From Onchocerca lupi (taxonomy: Eukaryota; Nematoda; Chromadorea; Rhabditida; Onchocercidae), in the NCBI GenBank assembly GCA_028564675.1, contig JAOVVO010000304.1, forward strand, positions 27,765-91,764: a DNA stretch of 64,000 bases. The letters are read 5' to 3'. Shown here piece after piece: positions 24,570 to 35,957 of this stretch. A model generated the notes under the pieces. It saw only the letters and a program-made list of their open reading frames with translations, made no database searches and was not told the origin of the DNA. The position numbers and the translations under genes were made by a program. The first letter of the stretch is position 1. The number at the start of each line of letters is the position of its first letter.

Positions 24570-26820
24570 CGGAATTTTTTTTCCATTTCTCAGTTGTTAT
24601 TTTAAATATTATTTTTATTAAAACAAATAATTTTTAAACGAATGAAATTTCATTCGTCATATTTAGTTTTTTTTACCTTCAAATAATACTTTTCTTTTTT
24701 ATTAATGAAATTAACAGAAACTTGTTTTTACCTTTTCTAAACATTTTAATCGATTCATTTTTTCTTTTTATTTTTTCTTTCTCGAAACTTTTCTTTGTTC
24801 CAAATTTTTTCGACGTAATCTTTGAAAGAAGGAAAAAGTGCGACTAATTCTGGATCGTACAAAGATGAAAGATGTGGAGCTATATGAATGAGCGCTAACC
24901 TTAGGTAAATTATTTTCTTTCATCTTAAAATTTCTTTATGGGAGAAATGAAATTTTCTTTTATCATAATAAAATGGTGCATTCCTAATCCTCTAAGCTAA
25001 TTCGTATTGAATTGAATTATATTGAATTATTTAATAAATATGAATTCTTTTCTCAAAAAGATTGTCGAGACATAATTTTTAATTTTTTCTTTTTCTGGAA
25101 ATTTTAGTCTAAATATCGTCCTTTTTTCGGAACGAATAATCAAAAATTTAATGTTTTATTGGAAATTTTAATCTAGATATAATCTTTCTTGAAAAGCAAA
25201 CATTTTAATCTAGAAAGTCCTCTCGGAAAAATTAATTTTTTATAATCTTTGTACGGAAATTTCAATCTAAATAGAATTATTATAAGAAGATTTAGTCCCT
25301 AAATATAGCTTAGATTTAAATATTAATTGCAAATAGCATCAAATGTTGGATGATTTACTGATTCTGGTTGATGATGATAATGATAATGATCCGGTTACTC
25401 TGAATAATTTTATTTCATGTACCAATAATTCCGATGAAAAACATTAGTAACAAAAATGAGCAACCGCATTAGCTCAATGTATAGTAGGACCGGATTAAGG
25501 AATGAATTCCGGTTTTATTAACCCAATCTTTTCTACCTTTTAAGATTGAATACTAACCACAATGGGAGAGAAAGCAAACAAAAAATCAAATATTTGATTA
25601 TTTCTATCACGTTGTTTATTTCATTCAAAATTGCACGGATGGAACGGGAAGAAATTGGAAAAACATGATTTAAATAATAATTAAAACCGGAAACCGAGAA
25701 GAAGAAGAGAAATAAGAAATATAAAAAATGTAATAGCGAAAAAAAAACGGATGATTAAATTGATGTGAAGAACTTCTTGTTATTAGAATTTGGATCAAAA
25801 TAAAATTAGTATGATTGAATTTGAATTTATATCTATGATATTAGAACTATTCAATTTTAAATCAATCCGAATAATTGCCATTGCAAATCATAAGATTTAT
25901 TATTCACCTTCATCTGTATTCCAATCTGTACTCATTGTCCGCGATATGGAATTTAATCGGAGATTGCAATCTATACTTAATCTATACTTATCGAATACTA
26001 AATTTGATGAAGATTCCAATCTGTACTTAATATTTCAGCATCCAGTTTGATGAAATTTAATACGAGATTTCAATTCCCACTCAATGTTTAGCATTAAGTT
26101 TGATAGAAGATTTCAATCTATACTCAAAATTTCATTTATATTTTAGTATCTTATGATGAAACAATATTTGATCATTTCATTTTAAATATTTGCCAGAAAA
26201 AAAAGAAAAAAAGAAAAGAAAAATCTTTAAAGGAACATCGTGAGTGTTAAAGAAATATTATTTATTGTAAATAAAGAATGAAAATAAAATTTGTATATTA
26301 AATGGAATAATTATTATGCGAAAATTTGATAGACAAAAATTTCTTTTTTTTTTTTCAGCGCAGAAATACTCATAGAAATGAAGTTTTTTTTTTCTTTTTT
26401 TTTTAAAGTTTAATAATTTAGTGAAAGAAATAATGAATGGAAATAGAATTTTGATTTTTAATATTTATATGTTTAATTTTTTAAATATTTCTTTGATATA
26501 TTTTATATTTCTACACAAAGAATGAAAATAAAAATTTAGATTTTTTCATTACTCGTTTTTTTTTTCGTTATTCTTATAAAATAAAGTACAACAACTTCTC
26601 TTTTTTTTTTCAAATTTTTCAGCAATTTAAAGTTGTTCAACAAACCTACAATAAATAAACTTTCAAAATTTTCAAAAAATTTTTCAAATCGTAAAAGCAA
26701 CAAAGAAAATGAAGGGAAAAAGGGAGGAATGAAAATTCTGGTTTCATTTGCTTTATCCATTTTTTTTTTTTTTTTTTCTAATTGTATTTTTCTTTCATTT
26801 CGTTCTCTTTGAAAAGTAAT
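24570..26820. other. Gene-free spacer with degenerate repeats
   Basis: About 25095-25300 holds three or four loose copies of GGAAATTTTAATCTAGATAT-like units. About 25985-26150 holds copies of TTTGATGAAGATTCCAATCT-like units of 44-53 bp. A short frame at 24830-24890 (KVRLILDRTKMKDVELYE, stop) ends in a G+C-richer patch but has no credible acceptor. Confidence 0.5.
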
Positions 26821-27158
26821 CAATGATAATGATAATGATCATAATTTTGATTACGATGATGATAGAAATTGTTGGATTATAATGTTAATGATGATTAATG
26901 ATAGTTATGATTATGATGACAATTGCGAATGATAATGGTGATGATGATCATGGTAGTGATAGTGACTATAGATGTATATAATGTCGATTGATGCTGATGC
27001 TGATGAATAATTACGATTTATCCACAGCTTTTTCCTTTTCCCTATCTCTTCTCTTCCTGAACTAAATTATTACTAGCTGGAAATTGGTGGGTGATAAATA
27101 ATAATGATGATCACGATAATGGATTGATAAATGATAGTGGTTATGATAATGATGATTA

Positions 27159-27227
<69 letters not shown>

Positions 27228-27625
27228 TTGATCCGTGATAGTTTTTTCCTTCCCAATTCCTCCTTCTCCTAAGCTAACTTCTAAACTAGCTGAAAATTGG
27301 TGAATGATAATAATGGTGATGATCATAACGATGGAAATTAAAAATGATAATAATAATTATTATGATAATGAGGATGATAATGACGATGATTCGTGATAAC
27401 TTTTTTCTTTCAGTCCTTCCTCTTCCTAAGCTAACTACTACTAGCTGAAAATTGATGGATTATAAATAATAATGGTGATGATCATGATAGTGGAAATTGA
27501 TAAATGATAATAATAATAATAATAATGATAACTACGATGACGATTATGGATGATGATGATGATAATGATCTGTGAAAGCTTTTTTCTTTTTCTCAATTCC
27601 TTCCCTTGTTAAACTAATTACCACC
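26820..27625. repeat. Composite minisatellite: ~150-210-bp units with inner (GAT)n
   Basis: Three full units and one partial unit share an order. Each has AACTA..ACTAGCTG.AAATTG.TG, a GATAATAATGGTGATGATCA-like middle, a GATGAT block, and a TTTTTTCTTTTTC..CCTTCCTCTTCCTAAGC pyrimidine tail. The largest inner expansion is (GAT)n at 27161-27227. Long minus-strand frames over it (poly-Ile/His) are repeat artefacts. Confidence 0.75.
27161..27227. repeat. (GAT)n microsatellite, about 22 units
   Basis: Uninterrupted GAT/TGA/ATG repeat inside the composite minisatellite. Confidence 0.95.
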
Positions 27626-28099
27626 ACTATTATTGCTGTAGCTAATGAGATTCCTCATTGAAAATGAGAAAAAATGTCACAAAAGCAAAGAGTAACTAAG
27701 CAAAGACATCATCATCTCTCTGTCTGGTACTACCCTGTCTAGAATTTTGAAAATGATGATGAGGAGAGGAGAGGAAAATGAAAGCCAAGGGGAAAAAAGA
27801 GGGGAAAGGTTTGAGATATTGAGCAAAATTAAAATCGAAATCATCAGCATCAAATGAATCAAGATGGATGAGTATTAATAGTGTGAGCAAAGGGAACGGG
27901 ATGGCTTTCGTACCGACGCCAGCTTTGAAATCGATTTTTTGAAATTGCTGTAGTTTGCTGCTACTATAATTACTACTGCTATTACTGCTACTGTTGCTGA
28001 TTTTCTGTTATTATTATAGCAATTGCTACAACCATAATAGTTAATCCTACATATACGACTATAACAGCAAGATTACAATTAATTTGCTATTACTTATTG

Positions 28100-29400
28100 C
28101 TACAATTGAATTATTACATGCGAAAGCTAAGCATACAATTACTTTTACCACTACTAGTACGATTGCCGCAACAGTAAGAATTATTCTTATTTGATTACTA
28201 TTACTACTGCTACAATAATACCAGCAATAATTATTGTTGTAATAATAAAATCACAATAGTTGCTTTTACTGCTACAATTAAATTGCTGCTGTAAAAGCTA
28301 CCGATTTTAGATTGATTGAAAAAATAAAAAAAAAAAAAAAAAGAAGAGGAGGAGGGAAGCCACTTCAAACATTTTAGCATTTTTGCCATATTTCACTCAA
28401 AATTTCTTCAGTCAATGATCAATGCTGCTTTCATTCTAGCACTCGCTGTTTCATCTTATTACTTTTTTTTTTTTTCCAATTCTGTTCTATCCTGTTTCAT
28501 TCCATTTTGGTTCTCTTTTATTCTTATTGTGTCCTATTCTATTTTGTTCTTACCTTATTCTGCTCTATCCTATTCTCATTCTCCTTTTGTTATGTCCTAT
28601 TTTTATTCTATTCCTTCTTTATCCTGCTCTCTTCCGTTCTGTTCTATTTCTTTCTGTTACATTCTGTTTTAATTTTGTTCTATTCTATTCGTATCGTATT
28701 CTATTCTTTCTAATTCTATTTTACTTTTGTGCTATTTTTTCTCCATTTTAATTTTTATTCTTGTTCCCTTCTTATTTTCTTACTGTGTCTTACTGTAATG
28801 TTTTCATAATCTCTTCCATCCTTATTCCATTCTATTCGTATTTCATACTTAACATTAAATTTTGACTATTGTCCTTGCAAATTTTTGACGATAAAATTTC
28901 CGTTTTTATTTTCATTTCCGTTATTCGTTTTCAGTGTTCTTTTTTTTCACGTCCATAAGTTTCATTAAATTTATTGATGCCAAACTTCTCTCATTTCTTT
29001 TCTACTTTTACAATGTGCTTCTGATTAAGGCTAAATTTTGTCTGTTCTTATTTGAATTATTCGTTATTCTGTTACTTTTTTTTCAACTGCTTTTCATGCC
29101 TTAATTAATAAATAAGTTTACTTTAAATTTTACTTATTCAGATATAATTCAGCTTACGTGTTAATGAACTAAATTTATACGTCATTCTATTGATTTAACC
29201 ATATGTAGATTAGTAAATAACAAATTTTTTGTTGCATATGTACGGAATAACTTTTAAAATTAAGCTTTGTGAGTTGACATGTTTTCGTGTAAAACGAAGA
29301 ATTATACCCATAACATTCACTTGAACCGAAATGTTATCATTTAAAATTTATTTTTTTTTTTTAGATTTACTGACTGGAAATTTCAATTTTATACTGCTAA
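28100..29400. other. Gene-free spacer, pyrimidine-rich pentanucleotide-like tract
   Basis: About 28480-28860 is a degenerate TTCTA/TTCTG/TCCTA tract. It yields three overlapping false open frames rich in Phe, Ser, Leu and Tyr. The rest is plain A/T-rich spacer. Confidence 0.6.
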
Positions 29401-29422
29401 TGTCATTTCTGTTTCATTTCAG

Positions 29423-29500
29423 TATCGCAGTATACAATTCAAATTATCGAGGGAAATAGAGAATGGAGATTCTCTCACCCATATTTACCCATAACAATGG
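29423..29500 (+). other. Possible alternative (trans-spliced) first exon of the 31-33 kb gene
   Basis: A good acceptor (TTTCATTTCAG) precedes it and a strong donor (GG|GTAAGT) follows. An internal ATG in a favourable context (AGAGAATGG) opens MEILSPIFTHNN and leaves two bases. That is the same phase as the exon ending at 31529, so it would join to 32172 in frame. In a nematode, an acceptor with no upstream exon is typical of spliced-leader addition. A different frame, open across the exon, could join to an upstream acceptor at 32156. Confidence 0.4.
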
Positions 29501-30392
29501 GTAAGTATCCATGTTTTACCACAACAGTACTAATGAAGAGGAAACACAATACTCATTAAATAACAATTTAATTAATTACATTCAAGCTTAACTTGCTAGC
29601 ATATCTACATTACAAGGTTCTAATATAAAAGAAAAATTTTTTTTCAACTTGGGAAAAAAAGTGAAACGATATTAGAAATTATTAAAATCAACATTATCCA
29701 TATGTTAAAATTAATACAGATTAATCAAAATGATATTAATCATAGCAATTATAATATTAAATATACCAAAATTGATATTAATTGTAATAAAATGAATAAT
29801 TAAAATGTTTCAAAAAAATAGGAACAGCAAATAATATAATTTCATTAGCAAGCGAACTTCCTTAACCAGTAATTTTGATTAATATCATTAAGCTTACAAT
29901 TAATATCATTCTTTAACCGATAAGCTAAAAATATGAGTTGAGACATTGTTAATTGTAATCCGATATATATTTCCATTAAAATCAGAATTTGCATACCCGA
30001 TAATCTAGTTAAATCTGAACACAGTATTGAAGCGTGCAAATTTATCATTATCAAAATATAAAATTTAAATAATAAAGAAAAATGATTTGGAAATTTGTTC
30101 AAAAATTTTGCCAATTTTTACCATTACTTTTTTATGATTGTACTTTTATTTTCAAAAAAATTTTTTTCTTCCTTTTTCAAAAATCCAAAAAAAAAGTTTT
30201 TTTGTCTATTTCGAAATACAATAAAAAAATTCAGTTAATTTGAAATTTAACTGAATTTCTCCCTCTCATTCCTTTTTTTATTATAAAGAATGCAAAAATG
30301 AAGAAAGGAGTGGTTTAAAAGAAGAAACTTTTATTGCCTGTAACTTTCACATTTAAAAGTTTTCGGAGATGTAATTACCGTTACAAGAATGA

Positions 30393-30625
30393 TTATGTAT
30401 GTGTGTATGTGTATGTGTGTGTATTTTTGTCTTGTGGATGTGTTTCTGTATGTGTATGTGTACGTATATATGTGTATGTATGTGTGTGTCTGTCTGTATG
30501 GATTGTGTGTGTGCATTTTTGTGTATGTGTATGTGTGTACGTATGATCTATGTGTGTGAGCATATATGCAGACATACGTCGCACGTATGTGTGTACGTAT
30601 ATGTTCATCTGTGTGTATGTGTGAT
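30393..30625. repeat. TG-rich (TATGTG)n microsatellite tract
   Basis: About 230 bases of TGTGTATG-like repeats. The Cys/Val-rich and His/Thr-rich frames on both strands are artefacts of the repeat. Confidence 0.9.
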
Positions 30626-31035
30626 AAAGAGTAGTAAAAATTGTCGGCGACCTTCAAAACAATTCTATTAATCGGATCATTTTATTATGTTTTACCATAA
30701 CTAAGAGGAGAAGGGGGAAAAAATTAGGTATAATGGTTCGAATTACGAATTACATCTAATATTATTATATTTATCTGACTATTTCCTTTTTTTTTTTTTT
30801 CATTTAAAAGTAAAATTAAAATTCATTTTCGATCAAAAATTATTGTATAACTTTCTCTCTCTTTCTTTATTTTCCTTGATTTTATTTTTCGAAAAGAAAA
30901 ATGAATGAAGGGAAAAAAGAATGAGAATCATTGCGATATTTATCGATTCCATGTATAAGATGTAGATTCAACTGTGAATGTTAATTGTATTCTATATCTA
31001 ATTCGAATTAATTCTAATCCAAATTAATTGCATGC

Positions 31036-31320
31036 TTTCACCATCGCTGTACTAAGCTTGTCCGGAATTATCATTCTAAGCTTACTTTCAACATTATTTT
31101 ATCAAGCTTATTCGGAATTATCATCCTAGGCTTCCTTTTACCATCATTATATTAAGCTTGTCCGGAATTGTCATTCTAGGCTTTCAGGATCATTGGATTA
31201 AGTTTGTCCGAAATTATCATCCTGGGCTTATTTTCAACATCACTGGATTAAGCTGATTCGGAGCTATCATCCTAGACTCACTTAGCTTATTATATTAAGA
31301 TCCATTCGGAATTATAATGC
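31036..31320. repeat. Minisatellite, ~50-bp unit, six diverged copies
   Basis: The core TAAGCTTGTCCGGAATTATC followed by ATCCTAGGCTT recurs with core starts at about 31061, 31111, 31161, 31207, 31257 and 31305. Each copy is joined by a pyrimidine-rich CTTTTACCATCATTATAT-like linker. It lies about 100 bases upstream of the ATG at 31417, so it may be part of that gene's promoter region. Confidence 0.8.
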
Positions 31321-31416
31321 TTTTAATCTATTGTATCTTTGGAATAACTGTATAAATTGATCAAAAATGCTGGGATTTCTATCTTGAAACAATATCTATT
31401 ACTAATATGACATAAC

Positions 31417-32909
31417 ATGACATCCCCGACTTCTCGATGGGAGTGCATTAGCGCAGGACATTTCAAAGGAAGGGAAAACCAACACCCGTGGATAACAAAC
31501 CCAACTATTTCTATGTTTGGATTTGCTTTGTAAATTTGTGCTCCAAGATTATGCGGCCCTGAGGATGAGCCGCATTTTCCTATGACGAATGGTGGTCCGT
31601 ATGTTTTAGATAGTTTGATTGACTTTGTTTGCGAAACGTTTTTGTCGTTTGTTGTTGTCGATGTCGTTTATTGTTTATTTTTTTTTTTTTTTTTAAATTT
31701 ATACCAGTCAAGTCTTGATCAAATTTTCCATTATTACTGTGAATAAATATGTTAATACTAGTGATAAGGTATTTTTGCCTTAAGATAACTAATTACTTTG
31801 AATCAATTAAAGTGACTTATTTAATTGTTTGACTTTTCCAATTATTTTGTTTAAGAAGATGCAGAGATTAATGTCAAATATTGCGAAATTTTTGTTTATG
31901 GAGCAGTATTTGTCGCTAAGTTTGCTGAGTATTAAAGCATGGATCGGTGAATAATGTATTTTGATTTTTTCGCTATCCTTTTTTCCAATTCATCTTTCCA
32001 TTTTTTCGAATTTAATTTTAAGCATTTCTTTTGTCCACTGGTATTTATATTTTCGTTATGAGTAAGATTTACCATTTCTTATTTACAGTAATTATTCAAT
32101 CTGAAAAATTAGTGGAAAATTTGAATTAGATTGCTAATATGTCTTCTCATTTCAGCATACTTATATTTCAGTCGAAATTCTATATTTGATAGTGATATGG
32201 TCTCGAAGATATTTTCCGCAGAAAATGCAATAATTGGTATTACATCGAAGTAAGTTTTCAAAAAAATTGAATGATTGATGTTATGTCGAAGTATGTTATC
32301 AAAGAAAGAAATTGAATGATTGATACTACATCAATTAGGAAGGTGTGCTTTTTAAAATGAACTAAATATTCAACATGAAAAATGTTAGAGAAATTCTGCA
32401 TAAAAATTGAAAAGTACGAATATATTTTTGAATGTTTTATGAGCTAATATAATAGTAGACTGGTATTCTGAAAAAAGAGGAAGTGAAAACTTAGTTTCTT
32501 TTTTCTTTTTTTTTTCTTTTTCTTTTTTTGAGGAAATAAAATTAGAAAAATTAACTTGGCTGCTTTATTTCTTACTTTTCCTTTGTTTTTTACTCATTCC
32601 CTTTCCACCTTTCACTTCTTTCAAAATTTCTCGTCTTATTAAATGGGATTTTTTGTTTGCCTCAAAATGGAAATAGCAATGTATTTGATTTCAATGATTG
32701 ATTTATAATGTCATATTATTTCGCAGATCTCTCCATTAATTGCTATTCTTATTTTCAATTTTTTATGTTTTGAAATTTGTAGTCTCTTCATTTCAGAAAA
32801 AAAAAAGACCAAAAATTGTTACAACACATCCAATTTACATATTAATTTCAGAATGATTGGCAATCAACGTTGTCGAGAATGGTATAAAAATTATCTACTG
32901 AAACATTAA
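31417..32909 (+). CDS. Small unrecognised protein (~82 aa), three exons
   Basis: The exons are 31417-31529, 32172-32249 and 32852-32909. Junctions are TT|GTAAAT to TTTCAG|T and AA|GTAAGT to TTTCAG|A. All phases agree and give 82 residues ending ...CREWYKNYLLKH. The first exon is a G+C-rich island in A/T-rich DNA (MTSPTSRWECISAGHF, then NQHPWITNPTISMFGFA). Exon 2 reads RNSIFDSDMVSKIFSAENAI. An AATAAA follows the stop by 18 bases. I do not recognise the family and see no signal peptide or clear membrane span. The short, basic, Trp-containing product could be a small organellar or complex subunit, but that is a guess. A second acceptor at 32156 and an upstream exon at 29423-29500 suggest alternative 5' ends. 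The minus strand of exon 1 is also open for about 110 codons (31330-31670), which is a competing reading without a start or splice support. Confidence 0.55.
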
Positions 32910-32927
32910 ATTCAGCAAAAATAAGGA

Positions 32928-32933
32928 AATAAA
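32928..32933 (+). terminator. Polyadenylation signal AATAAA
   Basis: Canonical hexamer 18 bases after the TAA at 32907-32909. It supports the 3' end of the small three-exon gene. Confidence 0.65.
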
Positions 32934-35911
32934 ATACATCACTTCTTTATCTTTTATCAGATCCTTTCATCTTTTCATCGAACAAGAGAAAGTATGGATT
33001 GACAAGGAAGAAAGAAGGTGAATTGATGGGGGAAAGGTGAGATTTGGGAAAGCACGCTTATTTATTCGATTAATCGGATAAATTTGTAGCCAGATGAATA
33101 ATTTATCATACTCGATCTTTGGAATTGGACAAATTGTAGCCAAATGAATCGATAATTAGCTATATCCTAGATGAAATCTAGTCTATATCAAGTTAAAGTC
33201 TAACTTATTTTAATTTCTGTTGCTTACTCTTGTAGTCTAGATATACTTATACAAAAGTTTGTTTCTTAAATTTTCATATATTTGGAATCTTCCATTTCAA
33301 TGCTTGTATCAATTATTTAGTTTTCGCCTTGTTCGATAATCATATCGTTATTATTTTTCTCATCTTGAGGACTTGTTTAACATATTTACAGTATACTGTG
33401 ATATAGATTTATAAAAAATTTATGGATTCAAAAGCATGTGCCCAGCTATTGATTGATTAATTAGTAGAAATGGCTGATATGTCGTATTCGGCGTAGAATT
33501 ATAGCGTCATCATTATCACTTCAGGTATGCTGCATTACATATATGTTGTGATGCTTTACGTCAATACGATTTTACATCGAATACAGTTCACAGTATGTTT
33601 CTTTGCCGGGTAATTTATGATATCTTACCCGTTTTCCCATGTAATTATTTTTTCATTTTTTTTTCGATTCAAAAAAAATCAATTTTAATTTATTGATTGT
33701 ACTTATTTCAATTTCATTTTTTTTTTTTTTTTTATGTTTTTGTAAAAAGAAAAGGACGATGGAAAAGAGAAGTATTTGCTTTATTTTCAATCTAAAGTTT
33801 CGGATATGATTGAAATGCTAGATTTGCTGAAATGAATACGATTCGTAAACTTGCTTAAAGAACTAAAATATATGAATTTGGCTTTAGGTAACTTATATGA
33901 ATCTTCTTCTGAGGTTCGAACAGATAAATAGGGCGATTAGCATACTTAAATAATTGATTTCGATTATATCCTATGCGTACGATACAGGAATCTAGTTTTT
34001 CAGTATTAAATATGCGAATATTGTTGATATTATCTTCATGTAATGTCGTTGAATCGTTCTCTTTTTAAGCGATATTTTCATTAAATCCAGCAAGATTTCA
34101 TTTAAATTTTTCTTTTATTTTCAGGATAACACTATTCTTTTGTGTTTATATGTGTATTTTTTTTCTGCAGAGAAAGCTGTTAGGACGACAATAATATCTT
34201 CGAATATACAATTCGATTTAAAAAAACTTCAACTTTTTCGAAAACACTGTTATAGCTTTTACTTTCGTCCATTCCACTCTGCTTAATCCATAACCACGTC
34301 ATTATCACTCGATCTATACTCTTGCAAAGTTCTATTTCTTTCATTCTGTTAACGTTATCGCAAAGTAAGCTTCTTTTTTTTTTACTTTTTTTAGTATAAC
34401 AATTTCAGGTTTGAAATTCACGAAAAGTTAATCAACACTAGCTTACTCCCAATGTTAAAATTGTTGGATGGATAAAACTGCATAAATAGCAGAGAATATC
34501 ATTAACAGGAAGAGATGTAGTATTATTGTATAAGTAATAATAATAAAGTTATGTGAATAAAAACAAATACTATTAATAGAAAATAATATGGTATTACTGT
34601 GTAAGTAATAGAAAAAAGTAAAATTATATGGAAAAGAATATAATGCTTTTTGTATAGCCAGAAGAAAATAAGATATTTTTTTCATGAATGAACAAAAAGA
34701 AAAGGTGCCTGGTTAACTGGATATATTATAGAATGTAATAATCTTTATTTCCAATAGGTTTGAGTGAATTTTATGGATTTTCTTGTACTGTTAATGTCTA
34801 TTAATTTGATACTCTATGCATATATATACTCCATTGTTTGCACTTCGAAATTGTTTAGTTGTGGTCACGAAAATTGAGTGGTTGATAATTCAATTTTTTT
34901 TCTTTATTAATGCAAAATAAACCTTAATTGAAATTTTCAGTATCCCTGCATAGGTTGTTTTTCAGTGTTTTGGATATATATTGTCAGATTAGGTTGTTAT
35001 GACCGTTATAATATTATCCTCAGTTAGGATTTCCGTTGTAGCGTAAAAGCACCAGTTTTATTAAAAAACAAATGACGTGTATTTCAAAATAAAGTTTTTA
35101 ATAATCCATAATTTCTTCTCTTTAAATTTTCTTAAAACTAATTGATATTTCTTTTCTTTTCAAATTGATTTTTTTTTTTTAGGTTTATTTATTTTGAATT
35201 AATTATTCCTTATTATTTGTAATATAAATTATAGAAGCATTATAGTCAAAAAATAAAAAAAAATTTATTATATTTCAATAATTTTTTCATTGATTATATT
35301 TATTTTTGAAAGGATATGTTGAATGAAACTTTGATAATTATCATATACAACATTTACTTTTGTTTCATATCAGTTTATTTTTAATTTATTTAGTATTTAT
35401 TTTTCCGGAATAACTAATGTATCCAAGCAAAAAGAAAGTTTTTTTTTCATGTTATTGTTTATTTTTTCATTTCATAATATTCGGTGGTTAGTTTTCCGTC
35501 TTATCATATATCACTCTAATGATAAGTTTTCTAGTTATTTTTATTTGTAAGGACAATTTTGTTTTCTGACATGCTGCAAAGAAAAAAAAAGTGTTTGAAA
35601 ACAAATTATCAATTTTTTCCTTTTTTTTCCAAAATTTTAAAAATAAAGAAAAAGCTTTTGCAATATCTGCAAATGATAAGTTGTACGCGATAATATTATC
35701 CAAGTTGAAAGTTTTTTTTTTTTCTTCCGTATTGCATATGTCATTTTGTGCTAAACAAATGAGCGACACGATATAAAGGGAAGAATGTTTGAAATTGTTC
35801 TATTATCAATTGAGAAGCTGGAGGAATTTTTCAAAAGTATATTTTGCATGTAAATTTTTTTTTTCAATCCTTCAGCGAAAAGAAAAGCAAGAATATTTCC
35901 TACTTTTTTCT

Positions 35912-35913
<2 letters not shown>

Positions 35914-35956
<43 letters not shown>
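35914..35956. repeat. Poly(T) tract, about 43 bases
   Basis: Uninterrupted T run. The lysine-rich minus-strand frame at 35751-36119 depends on it and is not called. Confidence 0.95.

Positions 35957-35957
<1 letters not shown>

Noticed and set aside
25450..25530. tRNA-like string TAGCTCAATGTATAG followed by a small ACCGG...CCGGT hairpin
   Set aside because: D-stem, anticodon stem and T-arm cannot be formed together, and the T-loop GTTCGA is missing.
27062..27256. Minus-strand poly-isoleucine/histidine frame
   Set aside because: Translation of the GAT repeat.
28415..28751. Three overlapping hydrophobic open frames
   Set aside because: All arise from a degenerate TTCTA/TCCTA tract that cannot encode stops easily. 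Residue content is just Phe, Ser, Tyr, Leu and Ile.
30331..30671. Open frames on both strands, Cys/Val-rich and His/Thr-rich
   Set aside because: Translation of a TG-rich microsatellite.
31330..31670. ~110-codon minus-strand open frame (TYGPPFVIGKCGSSSG, NLGAQIYKANPNIEIVGF)
   Set aside because: No start codon or splice sites. The plus strand has an ATG, donor and in-phase downstream exons, so this is taken as its antisense shadow, though with some doubt.
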